From an uncultured Prevotellaceae bacterium (GTDB taxonomy: Bacteria > Bacteroidota > Bacteroidia > Bacteroidales > Bacteroidaceae): a stretch of DNA of 64,000 bases. The notes beneath the pieces are model-generated. The model ran no database searches. It saw nothing but the letters and a program-made list of their open reading frames with translations, and had not been told where the DNA came from. The stretch lies in assembly GCA_900316585.1 (NCBI GenBank), contig ONDM01000002.1:124001-188000 (forward strand). The letters are read 5' to 3'. This document shows positions 1 through 8,642 of this stretch, piece after piece; position 1 is the stretch's first letter, and every line of letters begins with the position of its first letter. The position numbers and the translations under genes are program-made.

Positions 1-129
1 AAAGTTAAGGAGGTTAAGGAATTTGCTAGTGGAAAGAAATTGAATTTCAAACAGAATAAAGATAATACTATCACCATAGAACTGAATCCTCATGATAATG
101 TTGTAGATTATGTTCTACAAGTTCGATGA
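1..129 (+). CDS. C-terminal tail of a gene entering from the left (possibly a glycoside hydrolase)
   Basis: Frame 1 is open from the first base to a TGA at 127-129 and gives 42 residues. The tail ends in a beta-strand-like hydrophobic run (DYVLQVR), with a GKKLNF stretch before it. Ends of this kind occur in the C-terminal beta-sandwich of GH29 alpha-L-fucosidases and related hydrolases, but the fragment is too short to assign. Only 59 bp separate it from the next start in the same direction, so it may belong to the same transcript. Confidence 0.5.
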   Translation, partial: KVKEVKEFASGKKLNFKQNKDNTITIELNPHDNVVDYVLQVR

Positions 130-188
130 TCTTCCAATCTGTTTTTAAACGAAATTTCTATCTTGTTTTGAACTCAAATTATTTAAAA

Positions 189-1391
189 ATGAAAAAATTT
201 TTTTCTTTGTTGTTAATAGTAATTTTATTGTCAGTAATTCCTTTTATGGCATTTTCTCAGCCTCAGAGCATACCTAGAGAAGTCAGCGCACTAACAGACA
301 GTTTGAAAAATATCTATGCACCTGATAAAAGGGTTGACCTTTTTTCAGTTATATATACTATTGACGGTAAAAAACTTATGCTTCAAGGTAATACTACATC
401 TGCAGAAGCTCACGAATCTTTAGTTCATGGTTTACAACGATATGGCTATGATGTTATGGATTGTATGAGGGTATTTCCTTCTGAAGATTTGGATGATAAA
501 GTATATGGTATTGTAAATGTATCGGTATGTAATATCCGTTCCAGTGCTGATTTCTCTAGTGAAATGATTACCCAGTCACTGATGGGAACACCAGTTAAGG
601 TTCTGGAAAAAGATGGGTGGTTTCATATTCAGACTCCTGACAGGTATTTAGGCTGGGTTCATAGTGTAGGTGTGTATCGAGTTAATAAAGAAGAACTTCA
701 TGCATGGAACCAAGCTGAAAAGGTTATCGTAACAGATCACTATGGATGGGTTTTTGAGAAACCTGATATAAAAAGTCAACACGTCAGTGATGTAGTAGCA
801 GGAAATCGCTTAAGATATGAGGGACAGCAAGGTAAATTCTATAAGGTTTGTTATCCTGATGGGAGAAAAGGGTTTATATTGAAGGAACAGTCTCAGTTGG
901 AAAGTTATTGGCGGAGAAACCTGAAACAAGATGCAGAAAGTATTCTAGCAACAGCTAAAACCATGATTGGAGTACCATATCTTTGGGCTGGAATGAGTAG
1001 TAAGGGCGTAGACTGTAGTGGATTTGTTCGTACTATACTTTACATGCATGATATAATTATTCCACGTGATGCTTCACAGCAATGTTTGAGAGGTGATAAA
1101 ATTGAAATAGCTTCTGATTTCAGTAATTTAATTCCAGGTGATCTGATTTTCTTCGGTACTAAGGCCACTGCCCAACGTAAAGAACGTGTAGTTCATGTAG
1201 CGTTATATTTGGGCAACAAACGTTTTATTCATTCTCAAGGAGATGTACATATCAGCAGTTTCGATAAAAATGATGAATTATATGATTCATATAATTTAAA
1301 TCGTCTTTTGTTTGCAACAAGAATACTTCCTTATGTTGGAATGGATCCCGAGATGAATACGACTGCGACAAATTCTTTTTATAATTATTAA
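189..1391 (+). CDS. Secreted NlpC/P60 cysteine peptidase with SH3-like domains (YkfC-type)
   Basis: Likely a periplasmic gamma-D-glutamyl-L-diamino acid endopeptidase that trims peptidoglycan stem peptides. The start at 189 is preferred because it places MKKFFSLLL and a hydrophobic signal peptide at the N terminus; an upstream in-frame ATG at 126 would bury it. Residues ~110-260 look like two bacterial SH3 domains. The C-terminal half carries the NlpC/P60 triad: Cys in DCSGF, His in VVHVALYLG, and a third polar residue near HSQGD. The epimerase gene starts 13 bp downstream. The pairing of a YkfC-type peptidase with an Ala-Glu epimerase matches Bacillus ykfB/ykfC, where the two act in turn on murein peptides. 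Exact bond specificity is inferred from that context. Confidence 0.88.
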   Translation: MKKFFSLLLIVILLSVIPFMAFSQPQSIPREVSALTDSLKNIYAPDKRVDLFSVIYTIDGKKLMLQGNTTSAEAHESLVHGLQRYGYDVMDCMRVFPSEDLDDKVYGIVNVSVCNIRSSADFSSEMITQSLMGTPVKVLEKDGWFHIQTPDRYLGWVHSVGVYRVNKEELHAWNQAEKVIVTDHYGWVFEKPDIKSQHVSDVVAGNRLRYEGQQGKFYKVCYPDGRKGFILKEQSQLESYWRRNLKQDAESILATAKTMIGVPYLWAGMSSKGVDCSGFVRTILYMHDIIIPRDASQQCLRGDKIEIASDFSNLIPGDLIFFGTKATAQRKERVVHVALYLGNKRFIHSQGDVHISSFDKNDELYDSYNLNRLLFATRILPYVGMDPEMNTTATNSFYNY

Positions 1392-1404
1392 ATAGTATAG
1401 GAAT

Positions 1405-2571
1405 ATGACTACGAGAAGAGGCTTCCTAAAAACGGCAGCTATTGCAGCGTTGAGTACTAGTGTCATTGGCAAGGCTTTAGCTCTTTCCAATGAACATCCA
1501 AATTTATTCAATGTTGGTCATTTGGGAGAAAAACCAAAAATGAAATTGACCTTTTTCCCTTATGAGCTGCAACTTCGACATGTGTTTACTGTTGCAACTT
1601 ACTCCAGAAGTACTACACCTGATGTGCAAGTGGAATTAACCTATGATGGTATAACAGGTTATGGAGAAGCCTCTATGCCACCATATTTAGCTAACGAATT
1701 AGGAACTATAGATTCTGTTTGCGCTTTTTTGGCACGTGCTGCAATAGAATTGGAAAAATTCAATGATCCATTTATGTTAGAAGACATATTGGCTCATATT
1801 GATTCTATGGATGAGGGAAATGCTGCAGGAAAAGCTGCGATAGATATAGCTCTTCATGATTTGGTCGGAAAGCTTATGAATCAACCTTGGTATAGAATAT
1901 GGGGGTTGGATCCTGCAAAGACACCAGATACAACTTTCACTATTGGTATAGATACACCTGATGTAGTTCGCGAAAAGACCAAAGAGTGTGTTGACCTTTA
2001 CAATATATTGAAAGTAAAGGTGGGGCGTGATAATGATAAAGAAATGATAGAAACAATTCGATCTGTAACAGATTTACCTATTGCTGTCGACGCCAACCAG
2101 GGTTGGAAAGATAGACAATATGCTATTGATATGATACATTGGTTACATGAACATGGCATTGTAATGGTAGAGCAACCTATGCCAAAGGAGCAGATAGATG
2201 ATATCGCATGGGTGACAGAGAATAGTCCATTACCAATATTTGCGGATGAGAGCATTCAACGATTGAGAGATGTATCGTCTATGAAGGGAGTTGTTCATGG
2301 TATCAATATTAAACTTATGAAATGTACAGGAATGCGCGAAGCTTGGAAAATGGTCACAACTGCCCGTTCTTTAGGGATGAAGGTTATGGTTGGGTGTATG
2401 ACAGAAACCAGTTGCGCATGTTCCGCAGCCGCTCAGTTCTCACCAGCAGTGGATTTTGCTGATTTGGATGGAAATCTTTTAATAGCAAATGATAGATTTG
2501 AAGGTATGACAGTTGTAAAAGGTAAAATTACCTTGTCAGACCGTCCTGGAATAGGACTAAGGAAATTATAA
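1405..2571 (+). CDS. L-Ala-D/L-Glu epimerase-type dipeptide epimerase (enolase superfamily)
   Basis: Predicted to interconvert L-Ala-D-Glu and L-Ala-L-Glu, the step that makes murein dipeptides ordinary substrates for peptidases. Enolase-superfamily (muconate-lactonizing subgroup) features are in order: the KVKVG lysine pair near residue 200, then metal-ligand acids in VDANQGW, VEQP and ADES, and a distal lysine in GINIKLMK. Length (388) is close to the family norm plus an N-terminal extension. That extension reads TTRRGFLKTAAIAALS, a twin-arginine-like signal, which is odd for an enzyme usually found in the cytoplasm. The gene sits between the NlpC/P60 peptidase and a transglutaminase-like lipoprotein with short gaps, so the three are probably co-transcribed. 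Dipeptide specificity rests on context. Confidence 0.87.
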   Translation: MTTRRGFLKTAAIAALSTSVIGKALALSNEHPNLFNVGHLGEKPKMKLTFFPYELQLRHVFTVATYSRSTTPDVQVELTYDGITGYGEASMPPYLANELGTIDSVCAFLARAAIELEKFNDPFMLEDILAHIDSMDEGNAAGKAAIDIALHDLVGKLMNQPWYRIWGLDPAKTPDTTFTIGIDTPDVVREKTKECVDLYNILKVKVGRDNDKEMIETIRSVTDLPIAVDANQGWKDRQYAIDMIHWLHEHGIVMVEQPMPKEQIDDIAWVTENSPLPIFADESIQRLRDVSSMKGVVHGINIKLMKCTGMREAWKMVTTARSLGMKVMVGCMTETSCACSAAAQFSPAVDFADLDGNLLIANDRFEGMTVVKGKITLSDRPGIGLRKL

Positions 2572-2583
2572 TTGCTTAGGATT

Positions 2584-3927
2584 ATGAAGAAGGTAGTTTC
2601 ACTTTTGTTATTTGCTTTAATATGGTCTTGCTCAAGTCATCCTGTACAAAATGAGCAATCCTATAATTGGGAGAGTGATTTGCACCACCGTCTTTTAGTC
2701 GATTTTTGTAAATCAGAATCAGATATTAAGGAATATATCCAGCAATATATTCCAAATGTAACTGATAGTATGATGCGTCTTTGGGAGAATTCGGGTGCTC
2801 TGGAATATATGGAATTAGACGGAAAGAAACTCTATTTCCATAATGCAGGTCCTAATTTGTTCAGGGTTGACTCACTTTGCAGAGAAATAAAAAAGGAACA
2901 TGATGGGTCAGAATTAAGTGGTAGTGAAATAGTCAATTTGAAGCACATTCCAGAAGTTATTACTGCTGTACAATCGAAAGGTGATTATATAGTAGAACCA
3001 AAACGTATGAAGGTTACTTATACGTTAACTGTAAGTCCTGATGTTGTACCTCCAGGTAAGGTAATCCGCTGTTGGTTACCATTTCCACGTCGGAACATTT
3101 CTCGTCAAACAGAAATACACTTGATCAGCACTAGTGAAAAGAATTATGTGTTGGCTCCTGATTCTGCTATGCATTCCACATTATATATGGAAAAATTGGC
3201 ACAGTCTGGTAAACCTGTGATTTTTTCTGAAACCTTTGAATATACATCTTCTGCAGAATGGCATCAACTGAGGCCTGAGGATATAAAGCCTTATGATGAA
3301 TCATCAGATTTATTCAAAACTTATACGTTAGAGCGTGAAAATCATATAGTCTTTTCAAAACGCTTGAGGTCTTTAGCTGCTAAATTGACAGCAGGGGAGG
3401 GTAACCCTTTGTTGAAAGCTCGAAGAATTTTCCAATATATAAATGACAATTATCCATGGGCTTCAGCTCGTGAATATAGTACTATTGAGAATATCCCAGA
3501 ATATGTATTGGATAATCACAAGGGAGACTGCGGACAGGTAACCCTTTTGTTTATTACCTTATGCCGTATTTGTGGCATTCCAGCTCATTTCCAAAGTGGT
3601 TTTATGATGCATCCTGGAGAAAATAACCTGCATGATTGGGGTGAAGTTTATTTTGAAGGAATAGGTTGGGTACCTGTCGATATGTCTTTTGGCATTCCAT
3701 CTTTTGCTCGTGGAACTAGTGATGAGCAATATTGGTTTTTCTTAGGTGGAATAGATTCATGGAGAATGGTTGTTAATCAAGACTATGGTAAAGAGCTACA
3801 TCCTTCAAAAAAATATCCACGTAGTGAAACGGTTGATTTCCAACGTGGAGAAGTTGAATGGGAAGGTGGCAATCTCTATTTTGATAAGTGGGACTATAAT
3901 CTAGACGTAGAATACTTAGATACATAA
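2584..3927 (+). CDS. Transglutaminase-like lipoprotein
   Basis: The start at ATG 2584 gives MKKVVSLLLFALIWSC, a lipoprotein signal with its cysteine at the expected place; a TTG 12 bp upstream is less likely. The C-terminal third has the transglutaminase/protease fold triad: Cys in GDCGQVT, His in LHDWGEV, Asp in VPVDMSFG. Many secreted bacterial proteins of this fold act as proteases or amidases rather than as cross-linkers. As the last gene of the NlpC/P60-epimerase trio it may cleave or handle murein peptides on the cell surface, but no substrate can be read from the sequence. A strong bidirectional terminator follows at once. Confidence 0.8.
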   Translation: MKKVVSLLLFALIWSCSSHPVQNEQSYNWESDLHHRLLVDFCKSESDIKEYIQQYIPNVTDSMMRLWENSGALEYMELDGKKLYFHNAGPNLFRVDSLCREIKKEHDGSELSGSEIVNLKHIPEVITAVQSKGDYIVEPKRMKVTYTLTVSPDVVPPGKVIRCWLPFPRRNISRQTEIHLISTSEKNYVLAPDSAMHSTLYMEKLAQSGKPVIFSETFEYTSSAEWHQLRPEDIKPYDESSDLFKTYTLERENHIVFSKRLRSLAAKLTAGEGNPLLKARRIFQYINDNYPWASAREYSTIENIPEYVLDNHKGDCGQVTLLFITLCRICGIPAHFQSGFMMHPGENNLHDWGEVYFEGIGWVPVDMSFGIPSFARGTSDEQYWFFLGGIDSWRMVVNQDYGKELHPSKKYPRSETVDFQRGEVEWEGGNLYFDKWDYNLDVEYLDT

Positions 3928-3959
3928 AAATGGGGCTCTTAAGAGCCCCATTTTTATGT
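3922..3959. terminator. Bidirectional intrinsic terminator
   Basis: A perfect 38-bp palindrome centred on 3940/3941. The stem core is TGGGGCTCTTAAGAGCCCCA, flanked by A5 on the left and T5 on the right, so either strand gives a GC stem followed by U residues. It overlaps the stop codon of the transglutaminase-like gene and ends 7 bp before the stop of the convergent beta-lactamase/SGNH gene, serving both operons. Confidence 0.92.
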
Positions 3960-3965
3960 GGTAAA

Positions 3966-5849
3966 TTAGTCTTTAACGATTCTTCTTAATTCTTTACACC
4001 ATATTTTGTATCCTTCTTCACCAACGTGAAGTCCATCACGAGTTAAGTCTGCACGTAGTACATTGGTTCCTTTTTCACAAAAAAGTGGAAATAGATTAAT
4101 AAATTGTATGCCTTTTTCTTTTGCAAGTTCTTCAAGTTTAGCATTGATTTCAGGGAACTGTTCTGTTTTACCTACCAAACGTTTGTAGCGCCCAAAACTC
4201 TCATTGATAGGGAGAAGACTTTGCAAGTAGATTTTTGTCTGTGGAGATTGTTCCTGAATGCGTGTAATGCAATGTCTCATTAAACTGATGATACTATCAG
4301 TGCTCAGATCATGAGAAACATCATTTGTTCCAGTCAAAAGGAATATTTTTTTAGGGTGACCAGGTAGAATTTGATGGAGCCGGTTCTCTATACCTTCTAT
4401 GACATCACCAATAATTCCACGATTTCTCACATTTTTCCATCCTAACCCATTCCAGTCTCCACCGTTCTCTGTAAGACTATTCCCCAGCATGACTATATCG
4501 TTGTCAGTGATGGGAGCGTCATCCATAAATTCTTTATATCGTTTCCACCAATGTTTATTATAAGTTTCACCACTCCATAGAGCCTCATCTGAAACTATAC
4601 TTGCTGCTACCACATTGGAAACTAAAGAACGAAGGCGTACCACACTGTGTCCTTCTTCAGGGTGAACAGCATTAATTAAAAGGATTACGCTTGTGTCGGT
4701 TACTGGGTCAATAACGATGCTTGTTCCAGTAAAGCCTGTATGACTATAAGTTTCTGGTGAGAAGAAATCACCATTGTTGGTTGCATAGTCTGTGAAGCAA
4801 TCCCATGCTAAAGTTCGTCCTAAATTGGAAACAGAACGTGGCACCCTACGCATTGTTTCTACGGTTTGTTTACTCATGATACGTTTCCCATTCCATTCAC
4901 CTCCATTTTGAAGACAAGCGCATAGAATGGCTAGATCTTCAGCATTGCTGAACAGTCCTGCATTTCCACTTATGCCACCATTTAGGTAATGTGCAAGTGG
5001 ATCATGAACTTGGGCAATTAAAAGACTACCGTCTTTTTCCTTTGTTGTCGGAGCTACAATCGAACGCCAATCCTCACCCTCTGACATAAGATTAGCCCAG
5101 TGTGCGTCATCGGTATTTTTCCATATACCTTTCTTATCAGGAGCACATGGTAGATAATCGGTGTAATTCATTCCTAGTTTATCGTAGATATTCTCACGGG
5201 CAAAATCACGTAGAGTTTGACCACTTACAATTTCTACAATATGTTGCAAGGTAATGAAATTAAGACAGCTATACTGAAAATCAGTCTTTGGTTCAAAGTC
5301 ACGCTTCACATGGCAAATATAATCCATTAATCCATCTGGATTTGGAGAACCATATTTCTCTATTAAAGTTTGAGTCGGAGCATATGGAGGAAGACCGCTG
5401 GTATGAGTCAGCAAGTCTTCAATACGGATGGTAGTCTCGTCATTTCCATTATTACCTTTCCAATTTTCAAAATTTGGGATATACCTATTTACAGGGTCTT
5501 TCAGTCTGAGTTTTCCCCTTTCTGCCAAAATTAATATGCTGATACCTGCACCTGTAGGTTTACTGCAAGAGGCCAAGTCAAAAATGGTATTTGTAGTCAT
5601 AGGCAGTTTACTAGGATAAACTTGTTTGTTGCCATATGCTTTCAGATAGGCCATTTTTCCATGACGTACGATAGCGAGTACTGCACCAGGAATCTCTTTT
5701 TTTGCAATTTCTGCGTTTATGGCTTCATCCGCATACATCAAATGTTTGGAATCCAAACCAACTTGTTCAGGAGCTACATGTTCCAAATGCTGACCGAAAA
5801 CTGAAGGAGAAAGGGTCAACATTAATGTCAATAGGATTGTTTTTTTCAT
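3966..5849 (-). CDS. Secreted fusion: AmiE-type serine hydrolase (beta-lactamase fold) plus SGNH esterase
   Basis: A signal peptide is followed by a class C beta-lactamase-like domain (~30-400) with SxxK as SCSK near residue 95, a Tyr motif (YSCLN) and HTG in SHTGFTG. A second domain from ~450 has all the SGNH blocks: GNSLTE, a glycine block (RGIIGD), GTND, and a DGLH catalytic Asp/His pair. In Bacillus subtilis the beta-lactamase-fold AmiE is an N-acetylmuramyl-L-alanine amidase encoded beside murQ and namZ, so that role is the best inference for the first domain. The SGNH domain could remove O-acetyl groups from MurNAc, which is inference only. It is the last gene of the operon, 9 bp after murQ. 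A generic esterase or PBP-like role cannot be excluded. Confidence 0.82.
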   Translation of the reverse strand: MKKTILLTLMLTLSPSVFGQHLEHVAPEQVGLDSKHLMYADEAINAEIAKKEIPGAVLAIVRHGKMAYLKAYGNKQVYPSKLPMTTNTIFDLASCSKPTGAGISILILAERGKLRLKDPVNRYIPNFENWKGNNGNDETTIRIEDLLTHTSGLPPYAPTQTLIEKYGSPNPDGLMDYICHVKRDFEPKTDFQYSCLNFITLQHIVEIVSGQTLRDFARENIYDKLGMNYTDYLPCAPDKKGIWKNTDDAHWANLMSEGEDWRSIVAPTTKEKDGSLLIAQVHDPLAHYLNGGISGNAGLFSNAEDLAILCACLQNGGEWNGKRIMSKQTVETMRRVPRSVSNLGRTLAWDCFTDYATNNGDFFSPETYSHTGFTGTSIVIDPVTDTSVILLINAVHPEEGHSVVRLRSLVSNVVAASIVSDEALWSGETYNKHWWKRYKEFMDDAPITDNDIVMLGNSLTENGGDWNGLGWKNVRNRGIIGDVIEGIENRLHQILPGHPKKIFLLTGTNDVSHDLSTDSIISLMRHCITRIQEQSPQTKIYLQSLLPINESFGRYKRLVGKTEQFPEINAKLEELAKEKGIQFINLFPLFCEKGTNVLRADLTRDGLHVGEEGYKIWCKELRRIVKD

Positions 5850-5858
5850 AGTGCAATA

Positions 5859-6677
5859 TTATTCTTTTTCCTCTTTAAATGCATCGGATGCTTTTTTTAC
5901 AGAACCATGAAGCAGCAGTAATGCTTTTGCTTGATCATAAGGTAAGCCAAGTTCCTCTACAAGCATACGAGTTCCTCTGTCTACCAGTTTTTGATTACTG
6001 AGTTGCATGTTGACCATCTTATTCCCTTTTACACGTCCCAATTTGATCATAACACTGGTGCTGATCATGTTCAAAATCATCTTCTGTCCTGTGCCACTTT
6101 TCATGCGTGAGCTCCCCGTTACATATTCAGGACCTACAATCATTTCAATTGGCACATCGGATTCTGCAGCCATGGGAGTATCAGGATTGCTAGTTATACA
6201 TCCAGTTAAAATTCCATGTTCTCTTGCTTCGTGAAGTGCCCCAATAACATATGGGGTAGTCCCTGAAGCTGCGATTCCTATAACTGTGTCTAGTTTGGTT
6301 ATGTTGTGTTCTACCAATTCTTCCCAACCTCGTTTTGTATCATCTTCTGCATTTTCAACAGGATTTCGAAGGGCATGGTCACCACCAGCTATCAGTCCGA
6401 TAATGAGGGTAGGAGGCATGCCGAATGTTGGAGGAATCTCTGAGGCATCAAGAACCCCCAATCTACCTGAGGTCCCTGCTCCCATGTAGAAAATCCTTCC
6501 TCCTTTTCTCATACGAGGTACAATGAGACTTACTAATTTTTGAATCTGGGGAATTGCTTTTTTTGTTGCAAGTGCCACCTTTTGATCTTCAGTATTGATA
6601 TCCTCTAGGATTTCAAGTATCGATTTGTTCTCCAGATTGTCATAGAGTGATGGCTGCTCAGTAATTTTTGTAAACAT
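5859..6677 (-). CDS. murQ: N-acetylmuramic acid 6-phosphate etherase
   Basis: Cleaves the lactyl ether of MurNAc 6-phosphate, giving GlcNAc 6-phosphate and D-lactate in the cytoplasm. The SIS-domain hallmark MGAGTSGRLGVLDASE lies near residue 60, and the strongly conserved GSSRMKSGTGQK segment follows near residue 200. Length (272) is slightly below the usual ~300, mainly at the C-terminal tail. The start MFTKITEQ at 6677 is chosen because it falls 4 bp after the kinase stop; an in-frame ATG at 6698 would overlap the kinase. Its position between the sugar kinase and the AmiE-like hydrolase matches known MurNAc catabolic clusters. Confidence 0.95.
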   Translation of the reverse strand: MFTKITEQPSLYDNLENKSILEILEDINTEDQKVALATKKAIPQIQKLVSLIVPRMRKGGRIFYMGAGTSGRLGVLDASEIPPTFGMPPTLIIGLIAGGDHALRNPVENAEDDTKRGWEELVEHNITKLDTVIGIAASGTTPYVIGALHEAREHGILTGCITSNPDTPMAAESDVPIEMIVGPEYVTGSSRMKSGTGQKMILNMISTSVMIKLGRVKGNKMVNMQLSNQKLVDRGTRMLVEELGLPYDQAKALLLLHGSVKKASDAFKEEKE

Positions 6678-6681
6678 GTAC

Positions 6682-7518
6682 TTATTTGTGATATTCAATT
6701 AATCCTTCCATAGGAGTCCTCAGAATTTTGCCCATATGAAGACCACATTCTTGTACGGCTTCTGTCAATATATCCTTATAATAATAGGCTATGCTACCAA
6801 TGAAATTCACTTTATACATTTCGTATTTTTCATATTGCATGACATTTCTACGAAGGAAAGCAAGAAAACTGTTTTTTACGAGATTCCGGATGCCAGCAAC
6901 GTGAATATTTTCAGCGATGAATGGAGATAAGGATGCCAGGAAGCGGTTAGGAAATGGTTTCCGGTATACTCTATCTATAATTTCAGCGGGGGTAAGGTTG
7001 TACTGTTTCAGAAATTTATCTTTCAGTTCTTCACCTAATTGGTTTTTTAGCAGGTCTCCTACTAAGAGTTTGCCTAAAACAGCACCACTACCTTCATCTC
7101 CTAAGATGAAACCTAGAGGAGAAATATTAGCAATAAATTCCTGACCATTATAGAGACAGGAGTTAGAACCTGTTCCTAAGATGCATACAATGCCGTAATT
7201 CCGTCCGCATAACCCACGGGCAGCACCTAGCATGTCGGAGTGGACCTCCACATTTTGGGTTATATCCAGAGCCTTTCGCAGTGTTTCTGCAACAATTGGA
7301 GATTTTTCCACTGTGCATCCGGCACCATAGAAGTAGGTACTGGTTATTTGTTTATCTGGTAGTTGTGGCAAAAGTACTTTCTGTAACTCTGTAGTCATTT
7401 CCTCTTCAGTCTGGAAGAATGGATTCATTCCTTTTGTCTGAGTCTGACAAATGACTTTTCCATTGTCTACAGCCGTCCAATCTGTCTTGGTAGAACCACT
7501 ATCTGCAATCAATATCAT
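6682..7518 (-). CDS. murK: BadF/BcrA-type sugar kinase, probable MurNAc kinase
   Basis: A 278-residue ASKHA-fold kinase of the BadF/BadG/BcrA/BcrD family. It has the phosphate-1 loop ADSGSTKTDW at the N terminus, the phosphate-2 segment CILGTGSN, and GDEGSGAVLGK. Relatives include eukaryotic-type GlcNAc kinase and the MurNAc kinase MurK described in Tannerella forsythia and Clostridium. Its product, MurNAc 6-phosphate, would feed MurQ directly downstream. The start codon overlaps the stop of the MurT-like gene by 4 bp (ATGA), so translation is likely coupled. GlcNAc phosphorylation as well is possible; the sequence does not decide. Confidence 0.88.
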   Translation of the reverse strand: MILIADSGSTKTDWTAVDNGKVICQTQTKGMNPFFQTEEEMTTELQKVLLPQLPDKQITSTYFYGAGCTVEKSPIVAETLRKALDITQNVEVHSDMLGAARGLCGRNYGIVCILGTGSNSCLYNGQEFIANISPLGFILGDEGSGAVLGKLLVGDLLKNQLGEELKDKFLKQYNLTPAEIIDRVYRKPFPNRFLASLSPFIAENIHVAGIRNLVKNSFLAFLRRNVMQYEKYEMYKVNFIGSIAYYYKDILTEAVQECGLHMGKILRTPMEGLIEYHK

Positions 7519-8639
7519 ATTTTTATGTAAATTTTATTTTTGTAAAGTGGATAACCTAAGCACCATACAAATACATTAAACAGTAATGCATAAGCTAAGG
7601 ACCCATTCAGTTCTCCCAATGCTGGGATAAGAACGTCATATACGAACCATTGTTGGAATCCTAATCTAGAGAGGAGTATGGATACGAGCGTTCCCATGAC
7701 ATACATAAAAAGTGGATTGACGCCAAAAGAGTTGAAATAGAGACTCCATTTCTTCCATCCTTTGATATCTATCATCCAAATCATCAGAGACAAAGCACTA
7801 GATGCCAAACCACAGGTAACTAATACGAATGATGGTGACCAAATCTTCTTATTGATAGGAAGACCATATTGCAGCAGAAAACCGCAGAATGTCAGTATGG
7901 TTCCTAAGATGAAAAGGTTTAGCATGAGTTTCTGTAGGTCAGTTTTCATGCTTAACACCATTTTACCAGCCATGAAACCAATCAAAACATGGGCTACAGA
8001 TGGAATAGTACTTAATATGCCTTCTGGATCTATTCCGTTGTCTTTGTACATATGTTCAGGTGTAAGAATGGCTGCATCTATTCTACCTAAGATGTTTACA
8101 GTACCATCATAGACATAACCGTTACCGGTAAGTAAAATGATGGAATAGACCACCAGCAAACCTGCAATGATGTAAGGAATACGCTTATGATTTATGGTTA
8201 TAGCAATAATACTTACAATTCCATAGCAAAGAGCCAGACGCTGCAATACGCCCAGAATTCGCATATGCTCAAAATTCCATGTGGCCTCCCATAACTGCTG
8301 GAAGAATCCTAAGTCTGGATTCGGATGAGTCCAATATCCACAGAAACGAGAAAACCAACCCGTGAATAAACCTACCAGAAAAATTACTATAGTTCTACGA
8401 ATAATTTTCAGGATGGTTTCGTGACTGTATTTGAAATCATACTTTTTCAGTGATATATAGGTGGATATACCCATTATGAACATGAAAAATGGGAATACCA
8501 AGTCAGTAGGGGTAAGTCCATTCCATTCAGCATGTCTAAGTGGTGCATAAATATGTGACCATGTGCCAGGGTTATTTACCAAAAGCATCCCTGCTATTGT
8601 AATACCCCTCAAAACGTCTAGTGCTTGAATTCTTTTCAT
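7515..8639 (-). CDS. MurT-like polytopic membrane protein (DUF5009/COG4299), probable amino-sugar transporter
   Basis: A 374-residue inner-membrane protein with about ten hydrophobic segments and the N-terminal signature LDVLRGITIAGMLLVNNPG, typical of the COG4299 family related to heparan-alpha-glucosaminide N-acetyltransferase. In Tannerella forsythia a gene of this kind (murT), just before murK and murQ, was reported as a MurNAc importer, and the gene order is the same here. The family name suggests an acyltransferase, so sugar acetylation across the membrane remains an alternative. It lies 3 bp after the dehydrogenase gene and overlaps murK by 4 bp. Confidence 0.8.
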   Translation of the reverse strand: MKRIQALDVLRGITIAGMLLVNNPGTWSHIYAPLRHAEWNGLTPTDLVFPFFMFIMGISTYISLKKYDFKYSHETILKIIRRTIVIFLVGLFTGWFSRFCGYWTHPNPDLGFFQQLWEATWNFEHMRILGVLQRLALCYGIVSIIAITINHKRIPYIIAGLLVVYSIILLTGNGYVYDGTVNILGRIDAAILTPEHMYKDNGIDPEGILSTIPSVAHVLIGFMAGKMVLSMKTDLQKLMLNLFILGTILTFCGFLLQYGLPINKKIWSPSFVLVTCGLASSALSLMIWMIDIKGWKKWSLYFNSFGVNPLFMYVMGTLVSILLSRLGFQQWFVYDVLIPALGELNGSLAYALLFNVFVWCLGYPLYKNKIYIKI

Positions 8640-8642
8640 TTC

